Source: Rhineura floridana
Lineage: Eukaryota; Chordata; Lepidosauria; Squamata; Rhineuridae
Direction of reading: 5' to 3'
Assembly (NCBI RefSeq): GCF_030035675.1
Contig: NC_084482.1
Location: 227,132,943 to 227,196,942 of the forward strand
DNA length: 64,000 nucleotides
A program made the position numbers and the translations under genes. Below, in pieces: positions 20,861 to 33,800 of the stretch. The notes below the pieces were generated by a model, which saw only the letters and a list, made by a program, of their open reading frames with translations, searched no databases and had not been told where the DNA came from. Position 1 is the first letter of the stretch. Every line of letters begins with the position of its first letter.

Positions 20861-21629
20861 AGTCAAGGAAGGCTGAGTTTATTATCTTCTCAAAACATTA
20901 TTGCGACTTGCAGGCACCTCCGAGACCAAATTCCCAGGAAGAGAAATGAAACTTAGAGTGTCTGTCTTCCACCTCCCTCCTGTGTTCCATCGTGCTTTGC
21001 AACTTTGGTCCGTTTGTGTATTTCATGCTTAGGCCCAGAGTTTCCTTCTTAATATATGCAAACTTAACTGCGAAACAAATTGCTCCAATAAATATTATTA
21101 CTTAGGTGGCAGCTCTAGTAATGAGGTATGTGTGTGAAAACAATATAGTACATTGTTGTTTTTCTTTCCTAGTAACGTCTTTGTAGTAAGCTATACTAGT
21201 ATTGAATGCAACTACAGATAGCTTTTGGGGCTAGAGAATAGCTGCAGTTTACTCTTCTTCCCACTAGGGGTACTATAAGATCTGCTGATCTCTGCAGAGA
21301 GAGGATGATCCCTTCTTTTTTCAGACCAATAAGGCAGCAGCCCAGGTATCCTATATTCCTTCTGTGGAGGTGGCTCAGTGGCAGCAAGGAGTGTCTTCTC
21401 TCATTACCGACAGCAGAAAAGCCACAAGTAAAAGCCAGCCGACTTGCCCCTCCAATCTCTCTCCCTCCCCAATTTACCAGCCATTCGCAACCTGGTAGCA
21501 GCATCAATAGTGTTGCTTAGTGGACCTACAAACAGCAAGAAAGGGTATTGCTGATCACCCCAGAGGTTCCTGGGTCATCCTGTGTCATCTCCCATTTCCC
21601 AACACAAGGAGAGGCAGCAACATGTGTGG
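20861..21629. other. No recognised feature
   Basis: No ORF with homology, RNA gene or known repeat was seen. Confidence 0.45.
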
Positions 21630-21985
21630 TTGGTGAATTTGGTAGGTCTGGCTCATTGGGAAGTTGCCGTTCCGGGCTTTTTTACGTAAAAAGTGTATTA
21701 TAGCCTGGAGCGGGTATCGGAACGTGGTTTTCGTGAGGTTTTGTGTCTTATTGCATGAATCCCATGTAGTCATGTGGGAATGGTGAATTTGGGAGGTCCG
21801 CCTCGCTGGGAAGTCACCATTCCAGGCTGTTTTACATAAAAGCTATTATAGCCTGGAACAGGTATCGGAACGTGGTTTTTGTGGAAGTTTTGTGTCTAAT
21901 TGCATGCATCCCATGGAGTCATGTGGGACTGGTGAATTTCGGAGGTCTGGCTCACTGGGAAGTTGCCGTTCCCGGCTGTTTCATT
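21630..21985. repeat. Tandem repeat, about 150-bp unit, 2.4 copies
   Basis: The motif TGGTGAATTT starts at 21,631, 21,781 and 21,930, giving periods of 150 and 149 bp. Each unit contains GGAAGT(T/C)(G/A)CC(G/A)TTCC, TATTATAGCCTGGA, GGTATCGGAACGTGGTTTT and GCAT-x-CATCCCATG. The third unit stops after about 55 bp. Confidence 0.88.
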
Positions 21986-22541
21986 CCATTCCGGAGGGCA
22001 TTTTGGTTGTTAAAGGGTTAATAAAATCCTGTCAGAATGGTTTTTGTTCCTAAATGTTGTTCTCAAGTGTCTCTAACACATCCCAGTGTCTTTGGCATCA
22101 ATTTCTCTTATAAAGCGCCCGTTCCAGCCTGTTCCATTCAGTTCTGGCTTTTACACCGTCCTGGCCGAGACGGAGGTCTTCTGCCGGCCCAACTATGCCA
22201 CCTTCACCTGCACCCAGCGAGTTGTGCCCACGATGGGGGAGGTGGAGGCAGTAAGAGCGGTGGCAGGGGAGGGGGAGGAGAGCAGAGCGTGCGTAGGATC
22301 AGGACTGCGCTGCTGCAGGATGCCACAATTAAGCCACCAGTGGCGGCACAGTGGGAGGGGTGGAACTCAGGGCCAAACTCCAGGCCCCACATCCCTGATG
22401 ACCCCAAGTGACAGACAGTGGTGTAGCCACAAATGCAGAAGTGCCCAGGCCCTTCAGGATAGGTGCAGCCACGCCCCCTTTTTGGGTTGAGAATGAGATC
22501 TTCGCTAACGCAGTTCTTCCACAACAACAGATACCTCTACA
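21986..22541. other. Unassigned, GC-rich in part
   Basis: This includes a purine-rich stretch (GGGGGAGGTGG near 22,240). Long proline/glycine frames on both strands look like composition effects, with no gene. Confidence 0.4.
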
Positions 22542-22710
22542 AGCCAATAATCAGGAAAGGGGAAGAGTGTTAGCTACTGAGAAGAGTCTTTTTACTGGCT
22601 GACTTACCTCCTTTCACTCTCATTGGTTCCAATCAGCAGAAAAGGACCAGGAAGCATGTTAGAAGACTCTGCTCAGTAGCTAACACACTCCCCTTTCATG
22701 CTGATTGGCT
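22542..22710. repeat. Inverted repeat, MITE-like
   Basis: Arms 22,542-22,589 and 22,664-22,710 are imperfect reverse complements that share AAAGGGGA and GTGTTAGCTACTGAG, with a 74-bp loop. The structure suggests a small non-autonomous DNA transposon, but no family or target duplication was identified. Confidence 0.55.
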
Positions 22711-22971
22711 CTCAGGATGCAGGAGACATTTGGATCCTGCTGAGACCCTGATCGCAAGAAGGTAAGGGGTCTAAGACTCCCTGAGACCCCAGACGATGGC
22801 ATCCTCACAGATGGGGGCAGCAGTCAAGAGACCCCCTCAAGGCAGCCCCTGAGCCAGTATGGGCCTTCCAGGGGTGGCCCCCCTTCTTATTTTTTTTAAA
22901 TATCACATTTTGTACTAGTTGGAGGGTGGCTGGACTGGCATGTTATAGAAGCTGCCCACAATTATTTTCTG

Positions 22972-23130
22972 TTTATTTATTTATTTATTTATATCCCAGC
23001 ACGAGCCCAGGGTGGCAAACAAAAGCGCTAAAAACACTTTACAACATTATAAAAACAGACTTTAAAATACATTAAAAGAACACATCTTTAAAACATTTTT
23101 TTAATTTTTTCCCCGAAACACCTTTTAAAA
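22972..23130 (-). mobile_element. LINE 3' UTR fragment
   Basis: (TTTA)n is followed by TATATCCCAGC and AGCCCAGGGTGGCAAACAAA, matching the fragment at 62,745-63,035. It is the tail of a CR1/L2-group LINE on the minus strand. Confidence 0.65.
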
Positions 23131-24299
23131 AGAAAAGAAAAAGGGACAGCTTCCTTCACAAGAGAGTCTCAGAAAGAGGAGCCAGCAGAAGTGGCCAGAG
23201 CTGGGGGGTGCTCTTGGGGCCCCCACATGGAAACGTTTGGGGGCTGGATGTGACCCCCGGCTTAGCCACCCGTGGCTCAGGCAAAGTGTTTAGCCTCAGG
23301 GCAGCGGAAGCAAAATCCTCTTTAATTTTAGTTCATAAATTGTTATGTGCTTATTTATCCCAATATTATTTTCACCTCCCAAGGAACAGAGTCTCTGCAG
23401 ATGATCCCGCCTGCCTTGATATTTCTTCAGTGCACTGAATTCTGCACATGGACACGGAAAGGTGGTGGTGGGGTATTGATTTAAAAACCAATATTTAGCT
23501 CCAGAAGAAGAACAAGGACTGGACCTTTAATGGGGGCCTCCTCATATATTAAAGGGGGGTTTCCATGAGCTCTTGCTCTCCAAGCAGAGGAGTGAGTCCT
23601 TCGCATATAAGTTCTTTCTGCGAATAGAGCATCTCAAAGCAAAATGGGTCTTCCTGACTGGCTCTGCAAGGCAGGATGCTTAGATGATGCTTAGATGACA
23701 CCGCCACCTGGTGGCCACCAGCATTTCCTGCTGGACCTGTTACAGGGCCAAACTATACCTGATGCTGAAGTGCATAGTCCTTTCCCCCAGGCATAATTTC
23801 CACTGCAAATTCAGGCATGGAGACCCCAATCCAAAGCGGAAGACTATTCTACTCAACCCTGGTGATATTTCCCCACTAAAACTAGCCCAACGAGGACCCT
23901 GCAGTGAAGGCAGGATCTCTCCCAGCGGCCACAGAATCGACCCCTTGCATCACTTGGTCCTCTTTCCTGGGTGATGTGGATAGGATGCCTGAGGCTGTGA
24001 AGGCCACTCCTGCAGGTTGCCACAGATCGCTCTGAGGAAGGAATTCCGCAGGGAGGATCCCCCACAGAGCAGGATCTGGAGCTGAGCTTTGGTTTATGTG
24101 CAGTGGCTCCTGACTGTCCCTTCCTAAAATGTACTTCATCCCGACCTTTCTTCGCCACAGAACAGAAGAGTGTGACCTTTTTTCTCCCACATGCAATTGT
24201 TCTTCTTGTGCACTTCATTGGCCATTTGTCACCTGGCCACCAGGAGGGGCAGTTTGTGTGTGTGCAGCGACTGTGTGCAGGGGCTCCTGGACCTGACTG
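23131..24299. other. No recognised gene
   Basis: Short frames are present on both strands, for example minus-strand frames at 23,853-24,329, without recognisable domains. Part may be internal sequence of the LTR fossil to the right. Confidence 0.4.
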
Positions 24300-26175
24300 G
24301 GCCTTTCTGTGTCTTTCAGGGGTGGCCATTGTGATGACCCCTCCTCAGACCTCCACCTGTCAGGTCCCTCCAGTCAGGATCCTCATTTTTTATTTGTTCT
24401 CTCACCGGCTCTAGCACAGATCTCACAAGATCCCACTGCTAGGCAGCACCACCAGCCACTCCCTATTTCACAATACTGCCTTGGAACTTTGCCTTAGTCT
24501 CTCTCTGGCTTATTGCTACCTAGTGTCTGGGTGCACTTGCAGGCCACCCCTGTATCTTTGTGCCAATAAACCATACAGCCCTCGGTTGCCCTGGATACTT
24601 GATGATACACTATCTCTTCATCGCTGCCACCATTGATAATAATAATAATAATAATAATAAACTTTATTTCTACCCCGCCCTTTTTCCAATAGGACTCAGA
24701 GCGGCTTACAACTAAAAACAACACCATTAAAACATACAGAGTATATTATTAAAAAAAAATTAAACTATGACAAAAATTAAAACCATAAAATATAGGTTAA
24801 AAAGAGAGGACAATTTAAAATAATAAAATCATATAATGTAATCACCAAACCTATGACACTTGATCCTGGTCGTTCTCTATCCCAAATGCCCGTTGAAATA
24901 AAACAGTCTTTACTTGTTGCCGGAAAGACGGCTAGGAGGGAGCTGATCGCACCTCACTCGGAAGAGAGTTCCACAGCCTAGGGGTGGCCATCGAAAAGGC
25001 CCTATCTCGTGTCCGCGTCATATGTGCTTGCAAAGGTGTGGGGAACACAAGAAGGGCCTCACCTGAAGATCTCAAATCCCAGACAGGTTCTTGTAGGGAG
25101 ATACGATCTGTCAAATAGCCTGGACCTGAGCCGTATAGGGCTTTGTAGGTCAAAACCAGCACTTTGAATTGTGACCAGAAACAAATTGGCAGCCAGTGGA
25201 GCTGTTGTAACAGGGGAGTTGTATGGTCCCTGTAACCAGCCCCGGTTAGCACTCTGGCTGCAGCTCTTTGTACCAATTTAAGTTTCTGAACAGTCTTCAA
25301 AGGCAGCCCCATGTAGAGCATGTTACAGTAGTCTAAGCGGGATGTAACCAAGGCATGCATCACCCTAGTCAGATCAGGTAGCTCCAGGAACAGGTACACC
25401 TGGCGCACCAGTTTTAATTGGGCAAATGCGCTCCTGGATACAGCAGCAATCTGGGCTTCTAAATTCAAAGCTGAGTCCAGGAGTACACCCAAACTGTGAA
25501 CCTGAGACTTCAGGGGGAGTGCGACCCCATCCAGCACCGGTTGAATCCCTATTCCCTGATCTGCCCTCCGACTGACCAGGAGTACCTCTGTTTTGTCAGG
25601 ATTTAATCTCAACTTGTTTGCCCTCATCCAGTCCATCACTGATGCCAGACACTGATTTAGGACCTGTACGGCTTGCTTGGCTTCAGGCGGAAAAGAGAAA
25701 TAGAGTTGAGTGTCATCAGCATACTGATACTGTTTCCCAACCTTGGTAATTACTCTGCCCACCCTTCTGGTCTGTGAAAGCCCCAGCCAAGGATCAGGCT
25801 TTTGGTAAACCAATAGAATATTTATTTATAAACACCAGGAAATAACAAGATTATGTAAGGTATGTTTAACAAGCGTATGGTTTCATATAGTGTCACTCTT
25901 TATGTTTCTGGTCATATATATATTGCCTAAATATCAGCCAAATATAATCCAACCCACAACAAACTCCAATCCACACTCCACAACCAACCAACCTCCTCTC
26001 AACTGTCATCCCCTCATTTATACCTTCAGCCACTCAAATGCTCAGCCAATCACAATTCAGCATTCTCCAGCATTCTAGCCCATGTACTCCCCCTCTCACT
26101 CAGTCACTTACCATATATCACTTAATAAAGCCGCACTTACCATATTTACAGTTATCAAAGTATAGGGACATCACA
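24300..26175 (-). mobile_element. LTR-retroelement fossil A: LTR plus leader, split by L2
   Basis: The LTR is 25,731-26,175 on the minus strand. It begins TGTGATGTCC, ends GGGAAACA and contains a TATAAA and AATAAA. The leader (24,300-24,632) begins with a primer-binding site TGGTGGCAGCG (24,615-24,632) that fits the 3' end of tRNA-Leu. An L2 LINE separates LTR and leader. Related LTR-plus-leader copies occur at 42.6-46.6 kb and 46.9-47.7 kb. No coding region was recognised in this copy. Confidence 0.72.
24638..25728 (-). mobile_element. L2 LINE, 5' truncated, inserted at the LTR/primer-site junction
   Basis: The minus-strand frame starts at YQYADDTQLYFSFPPE and runs on through the post-RT region (HALVTSRLDYCNMLYMGL) to RLWNSLPSEVRSAPS, with no stop until 24,932. 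The 3' UTR ends in an (AAT)n tail at about 24,638. This 3' tail type, with ACCCCGCCCTTTTTCC on the plus strand, differs from those of copies A/B and of the 30.8-kb element, so it belongs to another L2 subfamily. Confidence 0.92.
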
Positions 26176-26241
26176 GCCGTGCCTCAGAGTCCAGGCGACG
26201 TCCCTCCTGTTCTTTGATTGACACTCTCCAGCCCCGCTTGA

Positions 26242-27546
<1,305 letters not shown>

Positions 27547-27576
27547 AAGAACCCACACAGGGGAGAAACCTTATAC
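27547..27576 (+). pseudogene. Zinc-finger exon remnant, part 2 (linker)
   Basis: Thirty bases encoding an RTHTGEKPY-type linker lie between L2 on the left and the Vingi-like element on the right. Bases 27,553-27,576 are duplicated at 37,976-37,999. Confidence 0.85.
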
Positions 27577-27598
27577 AAATCAAATCAAATCTAATTCT

Positions 27599-30500
27599 TT
27601 ATTGCATAGTCCATAGACCTCCGCATACATAAGGTACACATAAGGTAACAGATTCATCGGAGCCCTGAAGATCAGTTAAAAGTGTATTTGTAGGCCGGCC
27701 TGGAAAGGATAAAAGAATTGGAGATAAAAGATCATTTCTGAGACAATCATAAACATTACAGTAGAATAGGACATGCGAGACGGTCTCAATCTCGTGTGCG
27801 TTACGTGGACGATACCTAAGGTTTCTTGGAGTCTTATCAAACCTACCCTCGAGAAGTCTTGACGGGAGGGCATCAAAGCGAGCCAAAGTAAAAGCCCTCC
27901 TGCATTTGGGGACGGTAAGCCAATATAAGTAACGCACCCCATTGGCATAAGGTAAAGCACTCAGGCCCAATGCCCGAGGAGAACAAGGGCCAGATGCCTT
28001 GACCAGTAGCTCTTGATTGTCAATATCTGTTAATCTGCGTTTTACCAGAGCCTTGGCTGCTGTAAATTCTATGTTTAGTAGTTCTAAAGGGGAGAGACCA
28101 GCTGATAAAACTTTTTCCATGACCAATTTGGGCCATGCTACATGAAAAAGAGGATTTAAGACTCGCCTAGCATAGGATTCAGGGGGGAGTATGGAAGAAC
28201 AGTGGAGCCAGAAATAAATGGTGTATAACCAGGTTAAACAGTGAAGGGAATTTAGACCTGCTTCCAGCAAAAGTGTAGCCCCAGAAACACATCTGGGGAC
28301 ACCAAAAATAGTTCTTAAGAAAGGATAAATGATGCCGTCCAAGCACCCTTTGTAGTATGGAATCCAAATTGGGGGCCCATATAACAATGACGGGATAATT
28401 TTAGCTCGAATTATACGTATGGCTGACGCAACATATTTTCCTCCATTGGTAAGATAAAAGCGAGTTATGGCTCCTAGATTTTTACTCGCTTTAGCTTTTA
28501 TATAATCAACCTGAGAGGTCCAACAGCCTGACTCTTGAAACCAGATCCCAAGGTATTTGTAGGAGTTTACCTGCTCAATTCTAGTGGAGCCTAAATACCA
28601 AGGGAATCTTAGCTTCCTCTAGGAGAACACTATCACCTTGGACTTAGCGTGATTAATGGTTAAGATGTTGTCATTACAATAGGCTGCAAAGTCAGAGAGT
28701 AGTCTTTTCAAAACCAGCTGGGTTCGTGTGAGTAAAACTGTGTCATCCGCATAAAGCAGGATATGCACTTTGTCGTCCCCTAATTTAGGGGAGTGAGATT
28801 GAATGCCATCCAAAGCTGAGGGAAGATCAGCCAGATATAAATTAAACAACATGGGAGCCAGTACACAACCTTGCCTGACTCCTTGGGTAGAATGTATTGC
28901 ATGAGAAAGATGGCCTTGGAGATTACATCGAACCTGGACCAAGGTATTACGGTATAGAGCTGCTATCAGACAGAGGAATCTCCTATCAATATGAAGGGAT
29001 TCTAATTTATTCCACAAACGAGAACGAGAGATGGAGTCAAAGGCTGCCTTTAGATCGATAAAGGCAGCGAACAGTTTGCCTCCGCTTGATTTAGAGAATC
29101 TATTAGCCAACTGGGCCAAGAGTAAACAATGATCCAAAGCAGAATGGCCTGATTTAAAGCCAGTCTGGTCTTGGCCCAAGATATTATTGGAACTAACCCA
29201 TAATTTCAGTTTATTGCCAAGATAGCTGGCATAAATCTTGCCTACCACCAAGAGCAGGCTAATAGGCCTGTAGTTGTTTGGATCATTCCTTGGGCCTTTC
29301 TTATGAATTGGAATGATAAAAGCCTTAAGCCAAGAAACTGGGATAGGTCCAGATTTGTTAATAAGCGTAAATACAGAGGCCAACATGGAGGCCCACCAAC
29401 TAATATTACACATAAGTAGTTCTGGAGGAATACCGTCTGGGCCAGCCGCCTTGCCATTTTTAAGTTGCATAATCAACTCAGCGATGTTATCTGGTTCAAC
29501 TGGAGGCCATTCGGGAGTGTCAGACAAGTCAAGGAGAGAAGACTGGGAGTTTGTGGAGTCCTCGTTGTTGAATACTGCACGAAAATGTTGCTCCCAGGTG
29601 TCGGCAGTTATAAATCAACCCGGACTGTCATTGTAGTTAGATAAGACTCCAGATACAAGCTGCCAAAAGGACTTGGCACTACGAGTAACAATTGCAGCCT
29701 TGAGCAAGTGCCAAAATTCCTGCATAGCCTCGTATTTCTTTTTGGCTATGAGTTTCTTATACTCTCTAAGTAATGCGTAGTAAGATTGCGGAAGCTGACG
29801 TTCATTATTATTACGATAGCCACGATAGACTGATCGAATTGTACGCTGTAAGTCTCTACAGTCTTTGTCGAACCAGCGGTTACGCATAGCTTTCGGGCGG
29901 CCTCGGTAAGGCAGTGTGGTCTTATGGAATACAGCATTAGCAGATTGGATCAAGTTCTCATAGACAGTCAGGCCTACATTCGACAAGGTAGTCGAAGTCA
30001 GCTGGGTTACAAGCTGAACTGTATGAGGGAGTTGAATAAAATAGAAAAACATCTGACCAAATTTGGGGGACCATTTGACTTTATTATAAGTGGCCAGTGG
30101 GGGTAGATTTGTAACAAACGGGGGCGGTTTATATAGTTGGACTTTGACACAGGTAGTGAGAAAGTACTCAAGAGGCAAATGGTCGCTGTCTGTATGAACG
30201 GCTACTCTAAACTGATGATCAATGTGTTCTTTCACAATGGGTATGATAATATAATCTACCACACTCGACCCCCGGGGGGAAACGAAGGTGAATTCCCCCC
30301 ACTCATCCCCAGCACAGGACCCGTTTAAAATATGCAAATGATGTTTAAAGACAAACTGAAGAAGGGCGATTCCAGCTAGGTTTAGATGGCTATCTTTCGA
30401 ATGGCAGGCTTTGTTCTTTAAATGTTTTCTATCAACATTTGAAAGAAAACCAAGCTGAGGAACATCCACCAAATAGGTCCCGATCCTTGCATTAAAATCA

Positions 30501-30820
30501 CCTGCCAAGACCGGAGAGGCTTGAGGATAAAGGGACGTCCAATAAATATACAGGGAGTTGAACCTAATCCAATTTGACAGAATGACCTCCCTGTTTGAAT
30601 TAGGAGAGAAATAGATATTAAACACTAAAAAAGACATCCGGGAAGACCTTAATTCCATAAGCAGAGTAGATACCATAAAACCACTAGGCATTAATTCAGG
30701 GGCCGATAGGTCTGTTGTTTTAACATCTAGCGAGGAAGAAACCAGTGTGCATAAACCTTGTCTGGCTCTCCCCATGCCCTTTTTTGGGAGTGCAGGAGTA
30801 CAAAAGGAAACGAACCCATC
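27599..30820 (-). pseudogene. ORF2 (endonuclease end, RT, C-terminus) of the Vingi-like LINE
   Basis: The open pieces are 30,820-29,615 (rest of the endonuclease and the linker to RT), 29,527-28,619 (RT) and 28,387-27,599 (C-terminal region). RT shows IMQLKNGKAAGPDGIPPELL, IIPIHKKGPRNDPNNYRPIS, GQDQTGFKSGHSALDHCLLL and catalytic YADDT. A frame break near 29,615 and another near 28,600 inactivate it. The C-terminal piece contains RRAFTLARFDALPSRLLEGR and a Cys-x-Cys/His cluster as in group-I LINEs. Confidence 0.8.
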
Positions 30821-30825
30821 AGCAA

Positions 30826-33800
30826 GATGGCGACGGAGTAGGAGATGTGGATTGGAGCTCCTCCGTCGTTTATCATTTAACATCTGTAAAACATCTCTAA
30901 AATGCTTTTGGATACTTTTAAATCATCCTGAACCATCCTGGATTGTGTAAAGGGGTGAGCAAGCGCTTCGTCTCCCCCTTTTTTAGTACCACCCCGTGGA
31001 GGTCTCCCCTGCCTTACCTGCTCCATTGCTTTGGGGTCAGCGTTTCCCGCTGCGGCCGATGCCGGCTCATCACCGCCACTGCGGACTAGCGCTGGCTCTT
31101 CTGACGCCGTGGTTGCTGTGGCCCGGGGCTTTGTTGTGGCTTACACCCTCCTGCTGTGGTTGCGGCTCTTCGGGGCGCTCTGTCGCCATTGGTGTTGTGG
31201 TGGCTGGTTGTCTGCGGGTGGCTCCTTCCGCTGTCATGAGTGTGACTGTGTCTGTTGGTGCGGTGACTGTGCTGTTTTGCTGCATGTTTGGCCGCCTGCC
31301 GCTGCTGCTGTGCCTGCTCCGGACGTTTTTTAACGGCTGGTGTTTTACGCCGCCTTTGGGGCCGGCGCTTGAGGCCGCGGCTTGGATTAGCCTGCTGCTG
31401 CCGCCGTTGCTGCCCCTCGAGGCAGATATTTCCTCGTCACCGCTGTTGCGGCCTATGCCCGTTGCCGCGGCCCATTGGGGTGCTTGTACGATTGTTGCCG
31501 CTGTTGCCCGTTGCTGTGGCCGTGTTGTTTCGCCGCCACCGCCACCATTGCTTATCAACTTAAGGACGGTTTTTTGACACTGATGCTTGAGACACCTTGC
31601 TCGACAAGAGAGAGCGACTGGTGGCAGGAGATAAGAAGAGGAATTGCCAGCGAGTGGAAGCGAGTTGATCCAACGTCATCTGGATCAAGGAAGACGGAGG
31701 CTATTTTATTTTTATTTTTTATTTTTATTTTTTATTTTAATTTAATTTTAGGGGTGGGGGGCCTGCCTGATCAGCAGACGGGGAGGGGGACATGTGTAAG
31801 CCGGAAGGGACTAATGTGGGGAGCCACGGTATCGTGAGGCTTGGCGGCAGATCCTGGAAGGGCGTAGGTGGCAGGCCATGCCAGGTTAGGGGAACAAGGG
31901 ATAGATGTATTGTATCCATCCCTTGTTCCGGGCCTGCCCTAGACCAGAAGATAGCTGGGGGATGTAAGACTCCATCCAATCTTCGACTGCTGTTATGTAA
32001 CGCCAGGTCTGTAGCGCAAAAAACATCGCTCATCCACGATCTTATTCTGGATGAGCATGCAGACCTGGTGTGCATTACGGAGACCTGGCTGGATAGGGCC
32101 TCGGCTCCTATACTTGAGGCCATGTGTCCAGCGGGTTTCCGATATGCACAGCAGCTGAGGATTGGTAGGCGGGGAGGGGGAGGGGCAGTTATTTATCGAG
32201 AGTCCTTGGTTTTTGCCAGACCTCCTCTCCACGAGACCAAGTTTGTTGATTGTATGTACTGGAGGTTGGGACCAAAGGGCAGTTTAGGAATTCTGCTGGT
32301 GTACCGCCCACCCCGCTGCACGGCAGACTCCCTGGCTGAGGTGCTCGAGGTGGTCTCGGCTGTACGGTTGTTTACCCCAAACTTATTGGTTTTGGGGGAT
32401 TTTAACGTGCATGCCGAGGCCATTCTCACTGGAGCCCCTTGGGATTTCATTGAAACCATGACTTCATGGGAACTGCACCTACGTAATATGGGTCCCACCC
32501 ATGTAGCCGGTCATACCATTGACCTTGTATTTGTCGCGGGAGAGAAGGAAAGTGATCTGAAGATTGGGACGGTCTCTTCTAGCCCTGTGTCATGGTCAGA
32601 CCACTACCTGGTGAAATTGGATCTCTCTCTGCCACATACCCTCCGCAGGGGACATGGACCCATTAGGATGGTCCGCCCCAGACGCATGATGGAGCCCACT
32701 GGATTCCTGAATGCGCTGGGTGATTTGGAGCTAACTGAAGGCCACCCGGTCGAAACCCTGGTGATGAAGTGGAATAGGGAGATCACTAGGGCAATAGACC
32801 GGGTGGCACCGAAACGTCCTCTCCTCCTGAATAGAACTCAGACTGCACCCTGGTATACACCACGGTTACGCAGTCTGAGACAGGAAGTGAGACAACTAGA
32901 GCGCTGATGGCGGAAATCATGCTCTGAAGGCGATCGGACAATGGTTACAGCAGCAATAGCGGCCTACCAGAGGGCAGCAAAGGCAGCAAAGAGGCAATTC
33001 TTTGCTGCCTCTATTGCGTTGGCAGAGTGTTGTCCCAGGAGGTTGTTCCAGGTGGTCCGAAGCCTGGTCGGTCCAGTTGCGCAGGAACCTATGGAACAAT
33101 CAAAAGCCTCCTGTGACATATTTGTTAAACACTTTGCCGATAAAATTGCGCGCCTAAAGGGCAGGATTCCGTGCGTCGTGGTTACAAGTAGTGGTCCAGA
33201 GGCAGCCAGTTGCAATCCGGTCTGTTGGGATCGGTTTCAGCCTCTTCTCTCTGATGAAGTGGACAAGGTGCTCTCTACTGTGAAACCAACCACTTGCTTG
33301 CTTGATCCTTGCCCTTCATGGCTCGTCATGAGCTGTAAAGAGAGTCTGGGCAAAGGGATCCAGGCAATGGTAAATGCATCCTTGGAGGACGGTGCAATGC
33401 CATTAGCCCTCAAGGAGGCTGTGATAAAACCTATTTTGAAAAAGCCCTCCTTGGATCCCCAAGATTTAAACAACTTTCGCCCAGTCTCCAATTTACCATT
33501 CTTGGGCAAGGTGATTGAGCGTGTGGTGGTAAAGCAGCTACAGACACACTTGGAGGAAGCAGATTATTTAGATCCTTTCCAGTCGGGCTTCAGGACTGGA
33601 CACGGAACTGAAACAGCCTTGGTCGCTCTGGTGGATGATATGAGGAAGGCGTTGGATAGGGGAGAACATACCTTCCTCGTCCTCCTGGACCTCTCAGCGG
33701 CTTTCGATACCATCGACCACGGTATCCTGTTGAATCGCCTGGAGGGATTGGGAATAGGAGGCACTGTTTTACAGTGGTTCCGTTCCTATCTCTCTGGTAG

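Noticed and set aside
22037-22547. Overlapping 100-134-codon frames on both strands
   Set aside because: Several frames are open at once in GC-rich sequence, none with recognisable domains.
31070-31558. Minus-strand 162-codon frame in the L2 leader
   Set aside because: Antisense to the leader and low-complexity; depends on GC richness.
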